A stretch of DNA of 34,693 nt, from assembly GCA_903894155.1 (NCBI GenBank), contig CAITPF010000415.1, positions 1 through 34,693 on the forward strand, in the 5' to 3' direction. This DNA comes from an uncultured beta proteobacterium. Its GTDB lineage: Bacteria; Pseudomonadota; Gammaproteobacteria; Burkholderiales; Burkholderiaceae_B. Every line of letters starts with the position of its first letter. Within the stretch, counting starts at the first letter, position 1. The position numbers were made by a program, and so were the translations under genes. The notes beneath the pieces were generated by a model, which made no database searches, had not been told where the DNA came from, and saw only the letters and a program-made list of their open reading frames with translations. This document shows, one piece after another, positions 1-7,997 of the stretch.

Positions 1-70
1 CCTCGCGGGTGGTGTCACCTGCGGAAAGCCGGGCGTTGAGTTGCGCAATGGTTTCGGTAATGTGCGTCAT
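1..70 (-). CDS. Amidase family protein, N-terminal fragment
   Basis: An ATG at 68-70 on the minus strand opens a frame that runs off the left edge after 23 codons. The peptide begins MTHITETIAQLNARLSAG and continues D-T-T-R-E. This resembles the first helix of amidase-signature enzymes (GatA-like family), whose N-termini often read roughly 'L..L..G..TS.EL'. The Ser-Ser-Lys catalytic core would lie outside the window, so the family call rests on a short match plus context. It is the last visible gene of a minus-strand catabolic operon, 72 bases after the DUF2848 stop. No strong ribosome binding site is visible. Confidence 0.5.
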   Translation of the reverse strand, partial: MTHITETIAQLNARLSAGDTTRE

Positions 71-142
71 GGTGGAATCAGTCGTGTGTCAGGTGGTCGG
101 GGTTTGAGTTGAAAGCGGCGCGTTTCGCGTCGCCACGGAAAT

Positions 143-862
143 TCAGGCGATCACAGGCAGGGTTCGCACCGCATAACGGTGCACGATGCTGCGGCCCGTT
201 CGCGGATCGCGGATTTCGAGCTCCATCTGGCTGGCAGCGCGAATGCCTTCGCCCGCCGCATTCTTGATCGCGCCCAGCGTTCCGCAGGAAACGAAACTGC
301 CCTCGTCAATGACAGCGCCCGGGTAGCAACCGTTGCGCAACGACGCAAGCGGTCTGATCGACGCGAATGTTCCGCGCTGGTAATCGACCCAGCGCCCATC
401 TTCCAGGATGCGGGAAGCGAGCTGGAGCTCATCCTGATAGGCCGAAACATCCGACCAGCGCCACGCCTGCGTTGCAACGGGCTTGGGGCACATCTGCTTG
501 GAGACAGCCACCGAATAGGTCTCGACCTTGCGGTCGGTGTGGTCCGAGCCGACCGTCAGCCACCACTCGCCGCCCGCGAAAAACAGCACCGGCTCGGCTT
601 CGCCCGAACTGGCATCGCCCAGCGCCTCGATCGTCGCCTCTTGCGTCAGCAAGAGGGCGCTGGCCCGGTAATACAGGGGAACGGTCGAGGGGGCCGGCAC
701 GCCGACGGCTTCAAGCTCATGGATATGGTGCGCGATCGCCGCAGCGTCACGACCTGTCCAGCCGGCGATGACAAGCCGCGAAGCGCAGAGGCTCATGGGC
801 TGTATCGAGCCGGAACCGTCGGGCGACACGCAATGGCAGGAAAACTTCAGGAGTTCGCTCAT
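143..862 (-). CDS. DUF2848 family protein
   Basis: A 239-residue protein that I recognise as DUF2848, a family found mainly in proteobacterial catabolic operons and thought to be related in fold to fumarylacetoacetate hydrolase. Supporting segments are the C-terminal SFVSCGTLGAI and the aromatic block GGEWWLTVGSDHTDR in the middle, where acidic and histidine residues could bind metal. There is no signal peptide or membrane segment, so it is probably cytoplasmic. It starts 46 bases after the TRAP permease stop and precedes an amidase fragment, so it probably acts on the imported substrate or a hydrolysis product. The reaction is unknown. The family call is fairly firm; the function is inference. 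Confidence 0.75.
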   Translation of the reverse strand: MSELLKFSCHCVSPDGSGSIQPMSLCASRLVIAGWTGRDAAAIAHHIHELEAVGVPAPSTVPLYYRASALLLTQEATIEALGDASSGEAEPVLFFAGGEWWLTVGSDHTDRKVETYSVAVSKQMCPKPVATQAWRWSDVSAYQDELQLASRILEDGRWVDYQRGTFASIRPLASLRNGCYPGAVIDEGSFVSCGTLGAIKNAAGEGIRAASQMELEIRDPRTGRSIVHRYAVRTLPVIA

Positions 863-908
863 CGGGGATTCTGCCAGGAAAACACGCTTTCACGCATCGG
901 GGATCCTG

Positions 909-2306
909 CTAGTAAAGCACGGAGGGAAGCCAGAGCGCGATCGACGGAAAGAGCATGAGGATCCCGATGGCAAGCATATAAACAAACATAAAGGGCATCA
1001 CGCCCGCGAACACATCCGTAATCGGCCCGGGCTGGCGGCGCATACCCTGCAATACGTAGAGCACGGTACCGTCCGGCGGGCTGATCATCGCGATCTCGAC
1101 CAGCATAGTAATGACCACGCCGAACCAGATGGGGTCGTAGCCAAGCGCCTTGACCACCGGGAACAGCAGCGGGATGGTGGTGATTACCATCGACAGGCCT
1201 TCCATGAAGGTGCCAAGCGCAAGGTAGAAGCCGATGATGACCAGCATGATGGCCCATCCTGGCAAGGGCAGCCCGGTCAGGAACTTCGCCAGCATCTGCG
1301 GTACGCCGATCGATGAAAGCACGTAATTCAGGAAATAAGCGCCGAACAGGATCAGCGCGATCATCGATGTCGTTCGAGCCGTCGCATGCATGGATTCGAC
1401 CACCATCCGCCAGTTCAGCTTGCGATCGATGAGCGAAAGCGCGAGGCTACCCGCCACGCCGAGCGCCGCGGATTCGGTCGGGGTGGCAACGCCTGCGTAT
1501 ATCGTCCCGAGCACCAGGCCAATCAGCAGTGCGGTCGGGAGAAGATCCGACAGGCTCGCCACCTTGTCGCGCCAGGTCACCGGGGCGCCGGTCGATTCGG
1601 CGCGCAGGTTCAGGCGAAAGCTGTACCAGAGGATCACCAGGATAAACAGCACGACGACCAGGATGCTTGGCCCGATCGCGGCGATGTAGAGCGCCCCGAC
1701 CGACGTCTCAGTGATGAGCCCGTAGATGATGAAGGTAATTCCGGGCGGAATGAGGTTGCCCAGTGCACCGCCGGCGGCGAGCGACCCGAGCACCAGGCGC
1801 GGCGGGTAGTGGCTCTTTTCAAAATAGGGCAGCGCGACTGAGCCCATGGTCGCCGCGGTCGCCACGCTCGAACCGGCAACCGCCGAAAAGACCCCGCAGG
1901 CAAGGATATTGGTGTGTAACAGGCCGCCCGGCAAACGTCCCATCCAGACGTTCAGGGCACGGTACAGCCGCTCCGACAACCCGGCGCGCAGCATGATCTC
2001 GCCCATCAGCAGGAACAGGGGCACCGACACCAGCACAAAATTGGTCGATGGTCCCCAGACCATCTCGCCGATAAAGTTCCAGAAAGGACGGTCGGACAAG
2101 CCGAAACCGGCCAGCAGGGCGAGCGACGACAGTGCGGCGCCGACGTAGATGCCGCCGGCAAAAAATCCGACGAAGGCCACGAGCACCGCGACCAGAGCCC
2201 ACCACGAAACAGCGCCGGCGCTGGCCGCCGCGACCGACGAGCCCCCCAGCAGCGTTGCGCCGCCGATGACCATGGCCATGACGACGATGAAGACGATCGC
2301 GATCAT
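909..2306 (-). CDS. TRAP transporter large permease, DctM family
   Basis: A 465-residue, strongly hydrophobic protein with the DctM pattern: an early PLFLLMGEIMLRAGL segment, then FSAVAGSSVATAATMGSVALP, the loop GGALGNLIPPGITFIIYGL, and near the C-terminus the ISPPDGTVLYVLQGM region. DctM carries the Na+-driven transport path of a tripartite ATP-independent periplasmic transporter in the inner membrane. It is about 40 residues longer than many DctM proteins; the extra part is an N-terminal hydrophobic stretch rich in glycine and alanine. Its ATG overlaps the dctQ stop by four bases (ATGA), so the two are probably translationally coupled. The substrate is probably a carboxylate processed by the enzymes of this operon, but the sequence does not identify it. 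Confidence 0.93.
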   Translation of the reverse strand: MIAIVFIVVMAMVIGGATLLGGSSVAAASAGAVSWWALVAVLVAFVGFFAGGIYVGAALSSLALLAGFGLSDRPFWNFIGEMVWGPSTNFVLVSVPLFLLMGEIMLRAGLSERLYRALNVWMGRLPGGLLHTNILACGVFSAVAGSSVATAATMGSVALPYFEKSHYPPRLVLGSLAAGGALGNLIPPGITFIIYGLITETSVGALYIAAIGPSILVVVLFILVILWYSFRLNLRAESTGAPVTWRDKVASLSDLLPTALLIGLVLGTIYAGVATPTESAALGVAGSLALSLIDRKLNWRMVVESMHATARTTSMIALILFGAYFLNYVLSSIGVPQMLAKFLTGLPLPGWAIMLVIIGFYLALGTFMEGLSMVITTIPLLFPVVKALGYDPIWFGVVITMLVEIAMISPPDGTVLYVLQGMRRQPGPITDVFAGVMPFMFVYMLAIGILMLFPSIALWLPSVLY

Positions 2307-2914
2307 CGGGCGGGCCCCTGCCCGTCGCCAGGCAGGTGCATGGTGGCCTGCGCTTCGGCCACCGCCTCCAGCGTCTCGGCAGCTTCATCCACATACGTGC
2401 GGGCCATCAGCGCACGATCCATTTCGTCGTACTGACCGAGCGCGAGTTGCCGCACGGCACGCAGCGCGAGCGCCAGCGCGGCGAGCAGCAAGAGCGCGAA
2501 CCCGGCGGCCCAAAGCCCCTGAGGAATCACGAGCGGCGTGCGCAGGGTCGATAGATCCGTCGCATCGAATGAGAAGGAATCCCGCGCAAGCGACACCGCG
2601 CCCCACGTGTAGAAGCCTGTCGAGACGATCAGCGCAACGAGGGAGGCCAGGTGCAGCCATACCCTGACGCGCAGCGGCATCTTCTGCACGAGCACGTCGA
2701 TGCGCACATGGCCGCGCTCAAAAAGCGTGCCCGCCAGGCCCCAGGTCATCCCGACCGCCATCATGTAGCCAGTCAGTTCGATCGTAGCCTCGGATGAGAA
2801 GCCCAGCAGGTGTCGTGCCGCAATGTCAAAACAGATCAGCAGCGTGATCAGCAGATAGCACAGGCCCGCGACAAACATCGCGCGCCTGCCCACCCACTGA
2901 AGCGCTGCATACAT
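2303..2914 (-). CDS. TRAP transporter small permease, DctQ family
   Basis: A 203-residue protein with four predicted membrane segments, the size and layout of DctQ: an opening segment FVAGLCYLLITLLICFDIAA, a segment around YMMAVGMTWGLAGTLFERGH, and two more in the second half. The motif ERGHVRIDVL after the second segment is typical of DctQ. A charged cytoplasmic tail of about 40 residues follows, longer than usual. A longer open frame extends upstream, but the ATG at 2914 lies two bases after the dctP stop and gives a family-length protein, so I chose it. It partners with DctM (four-base overlap) and DctP. Confidence 0.9.
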   Translation of the reverse strand: MYAALQWVGRRAMFVAGLCYLLITLLICFDIAARHLLGFSSEATIELTGYMMAVGMTWGLAGTLFERGHVRIDVLVQKMPLRVRVWLHLASLVALIVSTGFYTWGAVSLARDSFSFDATDLSTLRTPLVIPQGLWAAGFALLLLAALALALRAVRQLALGQYDEMDRALMARTYVDEAAETLEAVAEAQATMHLPGDGQGPAR

Positions 2915-2916
2915 GC

Positions 2917-3996
2917 CTACTTTCCTGCCGTGTACATCACACCGGTAATGGGCGCGATGACCTCGTTGTAGACGACACCGCAACGATCGCCGCAACGCTT
3001 GACCCAGCCCGGCAGCACCGATTCCGACAGGTCCTTCTTGACGACGGCTGCAGCATCGGCCTTCGGGATCACCTCGACCATGGGCTTTTTCACCAGCGTC
3101 GCGAGCTTGCAACCCTCGGCACGGCCTACGTTGCAGGCGACGCCGTCGGCAGTCGCTTCCAGCCCGAGCGCCCACTGCGCATCCTGGACCGCCGCGAAGG
3201 TTTTCTCGAACTCCGCCCGGATCGCCGGATCCAGTTTGTTCCACCACGCCAGATTCACGAAGTAGCCTGCGGTCGACCACGACAGCGGCATCGTGAACAA
3301 ATGCGTCGTCACCTCAGGCCACTTGACGCTATTGCCGGAACCCGAACCCGTGATGCCGCAATCGACCGTGCCGCGCTCAAGCGCGGTGTAGACCTCGCCA
3401 AATGCAAGCGAAACCGGCTGCCCGCCCAGCGCCTTCACCAGATCCGCTGACGAAGGCCCGTTGGTGCGCACCTTCAGGCCCTTCAGATCGGCGAGCGTCG
3501 CGATGGGTTTGCGGCAGAAGAGCATCTGCCCCGAAAACGGGTAGGTCGCCACCAGCTTGATCCCGAGCTTTTCGAGCTCCTTGTTCGCCACCGGCAGCAT
3601 GGCATCGGCCACCCTGCGGGCCTGCGCAATGTCAGGATTCATTCCGGCAAGATCGACGCCATCGAGCATCGGCACATCGCCCGAGACCGTGGTCAGGGGA
3701 GCGGCTGCGATGTCGACCTGGCCGGACCGGACCAAACGCAATACCTCCGGCCCGTTCACGTTGCGCTCCGGCCAGGCAGCCAGGGTCACTTCGACCCGCC
3801 CGTTCGTCGCCTTGGCAATGCCATCGCGCAGCAAGGGCACATCGACCGCCGTGTATTGCGGCATATTGGACGTGACCTGTGTGATGGCCTGCACGGCGAC
3901 TTTCGGGCCGGCCGGCGCGGACTGAGCGCACGCGCCCGAAGACTGGAAAAGGGCAGCGACAGCGACCAGCACGAAAGATGACTTGAGGGATTTCAT
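2917..3996 (-). CDS. TRAP transporter substrate-binding protein, DctP family
   Basis: A 359-residue periplasmic binding protein. Residues 1-24 are a Sec signal peptide (basic start, hydrophobic core, ACAQ cleavage region). The mature part has DctP features: LRLVRSGQVDIAAAP, then LADLKGLKVRTNGPSS with the arginine (R177) that in this family pairs with a substrate carboxylate, then ALERGTVDCGITGSGS. The ATG has a good AGGAG site upstream. The C-terminal region contains several cysteines (GVACNVGRAEGC and RCGDRC) that could form disulphides, unusual for DctP proteins. It leads the dctPQM set, downstream of the DUF1445 and crotonase genes. An organic acid ligand is likely from family knowledge; its identity is unknown. 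Confidence 0.92.
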   Translation of the reverse strand: MKSLKSSFVLVAVAALFQSSGACAQSAPAGPKVAVQAITQVTSNMPQYTAVDVPLLRDGIAKATNGRVEVTLAAWPERNVNGPEVLRLVRSGQVDIAAAPLTTVSGDVPMLDGVDLAGMNPDIAQARRVADAMLPVANKELEKLGIKLVATYPFSGQMLFCRKPIATLADLKGLKVRTNGPSSADLVKALGGQPVSLAFGEVYTALERGTVDCGITGSGSGNSVKWPEVTTHLFTMPLSWSTAGYFVNLAWWNKLDPAIRAEFEKTFAAVQDAQWALGLEATADGVACNVGRAEGCKLATLVKKPMVEVIPKADAAAVVKKDLSESVLPGWVKRCGDRCGVVYNEVIAPITGVMYTAGK

Positions 3997-4051
3997 CGGG
4001 GCTCCTGGGGAAGGATCGAATGATCCGTTGGACGTCGGGTTCCGGTGGCAC

Positions 4052-4873
4052 TCAGAAACTCGCCAGCCGGTGGTTGAGCAGATCGGTAATCAGCATCGAT
4101 CCGGGCGAATGGGTAATGCAGAAGGGCGGCTTCACCGCCATGGCAACAGACTGCGGCGTAACCCCGCAGGCCCAGAATACCGGCAGTTCGTCGTCACGCA
4201 CCTCGACCGGTTCGCCGAAATCCGGCTTGCCGATCTCCGCGATCCCAATCAGGTGGGGCAATCCGATGTGCACCGGCGCGCCGTGCACGCTCGGAAAGCG
4301 CGAGGTGACCTGCACGGCCCGGATTGCATCGGCGGGCTTCATCGGCCGCATGGAGACCACCATCGGGCCGTGAAACGGGCCGGCGGGCTCACACGCGATA
4401 TTGCTGCGGTACATCGGAACGTTGCTGCCGCATTCGATGTGGCGAAGTGGAACGCCCGCTTCAAGCAGGGCCTGTTCAAACGAGAAGGAGCACCCCAACA
4501 GAAAGCTGACGAGATCGTCGCGCCACAGTTCGGCGATATCCGTGGGCTCATCGACCAGCACGCCGTCGCGCCAGACGCGGTAGCGCGGCACGTCGTGACG
4601 GATATCGACGTCGCGCCCAAGCGTGGGCAACAACGGATTGCCCGGTTCGGACACCGCAAGCACAGGGCAAGGCTTTGGATTGCGCTGGCAAAACAGCAGG
4701 AAATCGGCGGCAAGATCCTGCGGCAAAATCATCAGGTTGCCCTGCACATGGCCCGGCGCGATCCCGGAAGTCTGACCGGCGTACTCGCCACGCCGGATGC
4801 GCTGCCTGGCCTCAAAGGCGGGCGTCGAAAGCACCTGCTGCGCCGCCGCAGGCGTGTTGACCGACTTCTGCAT
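4052..4873 (-). CDS. Putative hydro-lyase, DUF1445 (D-glutamate cyclase-like) family
   Basis: A 273-residue cytoplasmic protein of the DUF1445 family, annotated variously as putative hydro-lyase or D-glutamate cyclase-like. Recognisable parts are the N-terminal [20 protein letters not shown], the [19 protein letters not shown] segment, [32 protein letters not shown] followed by HGAPVHIG, and [13 protein letters not shown] near the C-terminus. The length is normal for the family. The ATG at 4873 follows a GGGAGG site by five bases; a GTG one codon upstream is too close to that site. It lies between the crotonase and dctP, so it probably works on the same substrate stream. The exact reaction is not shown by the sequence. 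Confidence 0.85.
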   Translation of the reverse strand: MQKSVNTPAAAQQVLSTPAFEARQRIRRGEYAGQTSGIAPGHVQGNLMILPQDLAADFLLFCQRNPKPCPVLAVSEPGNPLLPTLGRDVDIRHDVPRYRVWRDGVLVDEPTDIAELWRDDLVSFLLGCSFSFEQALLEAGVPLRHIECGSNVPMYRSNIACEPAGPFHGPMVVSMRPMKPADAIRAVQVTSRFPSVHGAPVHIGLPHLIGIAEIGKPDFGEPVEVRDDELPVFWACGVTPQSVAMAVKPPFCITHSPGSMLITDLLNHRLASF

Positions 4874-4917
4874 CACAACCTCCCGATCGCCTGTTTTTCG
4901 TGCCCGCCGACTGTGAA

Positions 4918-5676
4918 TCAGACTCCGCGGAATACCGGCTTGCGCTTTTCCTTCCAGGCCAGCCCGCCTTCCTTGAGATCTTCGGACATCTGCGCGAGCA
5001 ACTCGTCGCGCTCGAGATCCAGGACGTCGAGATTGCCGTGCGCGATGCGGTTGAGGTGCTTCTTCATGCCCAGCAGCGGAATCGGTGCCATGCCGGCCAG
5101 GGTCTGCGCAAGCGCATCGACGCGGGTCATCAACTGCTCGGCGGGGACGATCTCGGTCAGGAAGCCGATATCGAGCATCGTCTGCGCATCAAGCTTTTCA
5201 GCCGTCAGGAACATCCGCTTGGCCGCATTCAATCCGAGCCGGCTCACGTAGCGCTCAAGCCCGCCCTGATAATAGTGCAGACCGAGCCGCGCGGCCGGCA
5301 TAAAGCAATCCACGGTCGGCACGCCGATCCGGAAGTCGCAGGCAATGCACATATCGGTCGCGCCGCCATAGACACCCCCCTGGATTCCGGCAATCGTGAC
5401 CGGACGGGCTTGCTCCAGGACATCGACAAATTCGCCAAACGACATGTAACGCTCAGTTTTTTCGGCGCCAAACGCATTGATGTCAAAGCCGCTGCAGAAA
5501 TACTTGCCGGTGCTCAGCACCCGCAGCACCAGGACATCCTTCATCTCGTTGATGGCCTCGATGTGATCGGCAAAAACGCGCAGATCCGACGGGTTCATGC
5601 GATTGGCGACATCGGGTCGCGTCAGGGTCACGGTGGCGATGCGGCCGGACACGGTCAGAACTGGCGGTTGATCCAT
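4918..5676 (-). CDS. Crotonase-fold enoyl-CoA hydratase/isomerase family protein
   Basis: A 252-residue crotonase-superfamily protein. The first oxyanion-hole block is [13 protein letters not shown] (residues 58-70) and the second is [16 protein letters not shown] (100-115). Aligned on the CD(I/F) landmark, the hydratase glutamate equivalent to E144 of rat crotonase is Asp108, and the one equivalent to E164 falls in FMPAARLG, where it is Ala128. Ordinary enoyl-CoA hydration is therefore doubtful; an isomerase, decarboxylase or other CoA reaction is possible. The ATG at 5676 has an AAGGA about 12 bases upstream and is preferred over an in-frame GTG at 5715. It appears to open the minus-strand TRAP operon, implying a CoA-thioester step. 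Confidence 0.85.
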   Translation of the reverse strand: MDQPPVLTVSGRIATVTLTRPDVANRMNPSDLRVFADHIEAINEMKDVLVLRVLSTGKYFCSGFDINAFGAEKTERYMSFGEFVDVLEQARPVTIAGIQGGVYGGATDMCIACDFRIGVPTVDCFMPAARLGLHYYQGGLERYVSRLGLNAAKRMFLTAEKLDAQTMLDIGFLTEIVPAEQLMTRVDALAQTLAGMAPIPLLGMKKHLNRIAHGNLDVLDLERDELLAQMSEDLKEGGLAWKEKRKPVFRGV

Positions 5677-5773
5677 TTTGTTTGTTTTTCCTTGAAATTT
5701 CGCTTGCTGGCCCACAGAGCATATCGCGATTCTGCCCAGTCCTCACGAGGTTGGCCTTGATCGGGATCGTTTG

Positions 5774-5825
5774 TTGCGCCGTTCTCGCGAAAGTCTTACA
5801 TTTTGGGCGCCTGCTTCACAAAATG
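5774..5825 (+). promoter_or_regulatory. Candidate promoter and operator-like dyad before the tctC-type gene
   Basis: TTGCGC (5774-5779) and TTACAT (5796-5801), 16 bases apart, form a possible sigma70 promoter facing right. A perfect 7-base inverted repeat, CATTTTG (5799-5805) and CAAAATG (5819-5825), separated by 13 bases, overlaps the -10 end, as an operator would. The site lies in the 181-base divergent gap between the crotonase operon and the Bug receptor gene. No regulator gene is adjacent, so the binding protein is unknown. Confidence 0.3.
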
Positions 5826-5857
5826 GCCGGGACAGCCGGCCGATCGAGAGACTCCCC

Positions 5858-6856
5858 ATGTTACATAACTTGACCCGTGGCGCCCGGCGAGCCCTGCTTG
5901 CCGCGCTCGTCCCCTTCTGTTGTCTGGCCCCCGGTCTGGCAGCTTCGCAAGGCGCATTCCCGACCAAGGCGATCCGGCTCGTCGTGCCCTTCGCCCCGGG
6001 TGGCGTGGCCGACACCAGTGCCCGACTGATCGCCGAACAACTGACCAAGCGACTGAACCAGCAAGTCTATGTCGAGAACAAGGCTGGCGCGTCCGGCAAC
6101 ATCGGCAGCGGCTTCGTTGCAAATGCCGAGCCCGACGGCTACACGCTGCTGCTCGGGTTCGACGGTACGCTGGCAATCAATCCGCATATCTTCGAGAAGA
6201 TTCCGTTTGATTCCGTCAAGGATTTTGCGCCCGTGGGCAAGATCGGGGATGCGGCCCTCATCCTCGTGGCCAATCCGGAGCTGCCGGCAAAGACGCTGCA
6301 GCAAGTGCTTGAGCTTTCCAGACAGCGTGAAGGCGGGCTGGGCTATGGCTCGTCGGGTGTGGGCGGCACGCCGCACATCGGCGGGGAGCTGATCAACCAG
6401 TCGACCGGGTCGAAGCTGATGCACATTCCCTACAAGGGCGGTGGCCAGGCGCTGATCGACGTACAGGGCGGCGCCATCCCTCTGGTTTTTACGGCGGTGG
6501 CCGGCGCGTATCCCTTCGTCAAATCGGGGCGAGTCGTCGCAATCGGCGTGGCGAGCGCCAAGCGCGTGGAGTCGCTGCCCGACGTGCCGACGTTCATCGA
6601 GGGCGGCCTGCCCGATTTCGTCCTCTACTCCTGGGTCGGCATCCTTGCCCCCGCGAAGACACCCAAGCCCGTCATCGATGTGCTGAACCAGGCACTGAAT
6701 GCGGCGCTGGTGGACCCTGACGTCGTGGCGCGGCTGGACAAACTTGGCATCACGGCAACGCCCGGCACGCCGGCGCAATATGCGGAGCAAATCAAGCGGG
6801 ATCTTGATCGCTATGGCCCGGTCGTCAAGGCCGCCCGCATCAAGCTCGACGAGTAG
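5858..6856 (+). CDS. Bug/TctC family periplasmic solute receptor
   Basis: A 332-residue extracytoplasmic receptor of the tripartite tricarboxylate transporter family, greatly expanded in Bordetella and its relatives. An N-terminal signal peptide ends near GLAASQG. It is followed by the family hallmark FPTKAIRLVVPFAPGGVADT, then YVENKAGASGNIGSGFVANA, DGYTLLLG, YGSSGVGGTPHIGGELI and LPDVPTFIEGGLPDF. No TctA or TctB membrane genes are adjacent, the usual situation for orphan Bug receptors. The start at 5858 is chosen because the signal peptide begins there; upstream in-frame codons add unrelated sequence. It is divergent from the crotonase-TRAP operon. The ligand is unknown. Confidence 0.93.
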   Translation: MLHNLTRGARRALLAALVPFCCLAPGLAASQGAFPTKAIRLVVPFAPGGVADTSARLIAEQLTKRLNQQVYVENKAGASGNIGSGFVANAEPDGYTLLLGFDGTLAINPHIFEKIPFDSVKDFAPVGKIGDAALILVANPELPAKTLQQVLELSRQREGGLGYGSSGVGGTPHIGGELINQSTGSKLMHIPYKGGGQALIDVQGGAIPLVFTAVAGAYPFVKSGRVVAIGVASAKRVESLPDVPTFIEGGLPDFVLYSWVGILAPAKTPKPVIDVLNQALNAALVDPDVVARLDKLGITATPGTPAQYAEQIKRDLDRYGPVVKAARIKLDE

Positions 6857-6896
6857 GTCTGCCGCAGTCCTGCCCAAAGGGATAAAATGATCCGTG

Positions 6897-6946
6897 CGGC
6901 TCGATGGTGGGCCCCGTTTTCCGGCTCGATGGTGAGCCCCGTTTTC
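6897..6946 (+). repeat. Tandem 25-bp direct repeat in the HiPIP leader
   Basis: Two abutting 25-base copies, 6897-6921 and 6922-6946, differ at one position (GATGGTGGGCC versus GATGGTGAGCC). They fill most of the gap before the HiPIP start and end 14 bases before its ATG. Each copy contains an in-frame ATGGTG, which is why a longer reading frame appears upstream of the true start. A possible -10 element TAAAAT (6883-6888) lies just before the first copy, so the repeat is probably transcribed as 5' untranslated sequence. Its function is unknown. Confidence 0.85.
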
Positions 6947-6960
6947 TTCAGGAACCGAAC

Positions 6961-7266
6961 ATGAAATCATCACGTCGTCAGTTCATCATTTACTCCGCCG
7001 CCGGTGCGGCCAGCCTTGCAATTGGCGGCCAGGCCAACGCCCAGGTTGCGCTGACCGAAGCCGATCCGCAAGCCGCTGCACTGGGCTACAAGGCCGATGG
7101 CGCCACGGTCGACAAGGCCAAGTTCGCCAAGTACCAGGCTGACCAGAACTGCGCCAACTGCACGCTGTACGCCTCGAAGTCGGCCGACGCGGGCGCCTGT
7201 ACTATCTTTGGCGGCAAGATGGTCTCGGCCAAGGGCTGGTGCAACGCCTGGGTCAAGAAGGCCTGA
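6961..7266 (+). CDS. High-potential iron-sulfur protein (HiPIP), Tat-exported
   Basis: A 101-residue HiPIP, a periplasmic one-electron carrier that typically passes electrons between the cytochrome bc1 complex and a terminal oxidase or reaction centre. The N-terminus has a twin-arginine motif (SSRRQFI, residues 3-9), a hydrophobic stretch and an AxA-like cleavage site near QANAQ, as expected for a protein exported after its cluster is inserted. The [4Fe-4S] ligands are Cys64, Cys67, Cys80 and Cys94, in CANC, GAC and KGWC contexts, the normal HiPIP spacing. The GG before the third quarter and the C-terminal WCNAWV are also typical. It is a single gene with a tandem repeat in its leader and a strong terminator downstream. 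Confidence 0.95.
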   Translation: MKSSRRQFIIYSAAGAASLAIGGQANAQVALTEADPQAAALGYKADGATVDKAKFAKYQADQNCANCTLYASKSADAGACTIFGGKMVSAKGWCNAWVKKA

Positions 7267-7350
7267 TCGTGATTTGTCGCATGGTCGCGATCCTCACGTC
7301 CATGCTTCTCTGACCGGGTCGCCGCGCCAGACGGCGTTGCGTTCCGGGGG

Positions 7351-7389
7351 CAAGAAAAAAGCCGTTGCGACTGCAACGGCTTTTTCTTG
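7351..7389. terminator. Bidirectional rho-independent terminator
   Basis: Stem GCCGTTGC (7361-7368), loop GACT, stem GCAACGGC (7373-7380), flanked by CAAGAAAAAA on the left and TTTTTCTTG on the right. The A-tract and T-tract are themselves complementary, so the symmetry extends over almost the whole 39 bases with a single extra A. It lies between the convergent HiPIP and SlyB-like genes and can serve both. Confidence 0.9.
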
Positions 7390-7423
7390 TGCGCCGCCCG
7401 GGGCGCACCAGCGAAGCTTGCGC

Positions 7424-7861
7424 TTACTGGGGAACGACGCGCGCTTCGGTACCGCCACCTTCGATATAGACGGTCTGGCCGACGCGCAACGGGCTGGTCG
7501 GCTGGGTGATGGACACCAGCACGCCATTGCTCGTGCGAACAAAGATCTGCTGCGCGGCGATTGGCTTGTCGAAATGCTTCTCGAGCATATTGCCTCCGAC
7601 TGCGCCGCCAATCGCACCGAGGGTCATTGCAACGGCCTTGCCGGTGCCAGCGCCGATCAGCGAGCCAATGCCCAGACCACCCAGGCCGCCGAGCACTGCG
7701 CCCACGCCAGTATCCGAGTCACTCTTGATGGTCGTTTCGGTAATCTGTTCGATGACGCCCTTGCGAATTTCCATCGGCGCGGCAGGGCCGGCGGGAGCGC
7801 ATGCAGAGAGCGAAACCACCACCGTCAGCAATGCAAACAGGGCGGAGAATTTCTTGATCAT
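7424..7861 (-). CDS. SlyB/Pcp-like outer-membrane lipoprotein with glycine zipper
   Basis: A 145-residue lipoprotein. The signal peptide ends in the lipobox LSAC, with Cys21 as the lipidation site. The mature protein has a short region (VIEQITETTIKSDSDTG), a glycine-zipper membrane hairpin around residues 52-92 (GVGAVLGGLGGLGIGSLIGA, then GAIGGAVGGNMLEKHF), and a C-terminal beta domain with VRTSNGVLVSITQ and LRVGQTVYIEGGG. This is the Rick_17kDa_Anti/SlyB layout, found in the outer membrane and linked to envelope integrity. It is divergent from the Rap1a-like gene and converges on the HiPIP gene across a shared terminator. Confidence 0.9.
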   Translation of the reverse strand: MIKKFSALFALLTVVVSLSACAPAGPAAPMEIRKGVIEQITETTIKSDSDTGVGAVLGGLGGLGIGSLIGAGTGKAVAMTLGAIGGAVGGNMLEKHFDKPIAAQQIFVRTSNGVLVSITQPTSPLRVGQTVYIEGGGTEARVVPQ

Positions 7862-7997
7862 GGGGTAGAATCCTAGGAGTAAAGTTAAAGTAAAAATGTA
7901 ATCATATTGATCGTCATCAAAGGTAGCATAACTTTATACTTTGCAATACTTTTCCAAGCCTGTTTTGAACCTTCAGGGCGTACCCCAGGAGCAATCG
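7862..7997. promoter_or_regulatory. AT-rich divergent promoter region
   Basis: This 136-base gap is clearly more AT-rich than the rest of the window and separates the SlyB-like gene (minus) from the Rap1a-like gene (plus). It contains a -10-like TATACT at 7935-7940 facing right and several T/A runs facing left, but I could not pair a convincing -35 with either. An AGGAG (7987-7991) serves the rightward gene. Confidence 0.45.

Noticed and set aside
5676..5715. A GTG start for the crotonase at 5715
   Set aside because: The ATG at 5676 has an AAGGA at suitable distance, and the extra residues do not match the family N-terminus.
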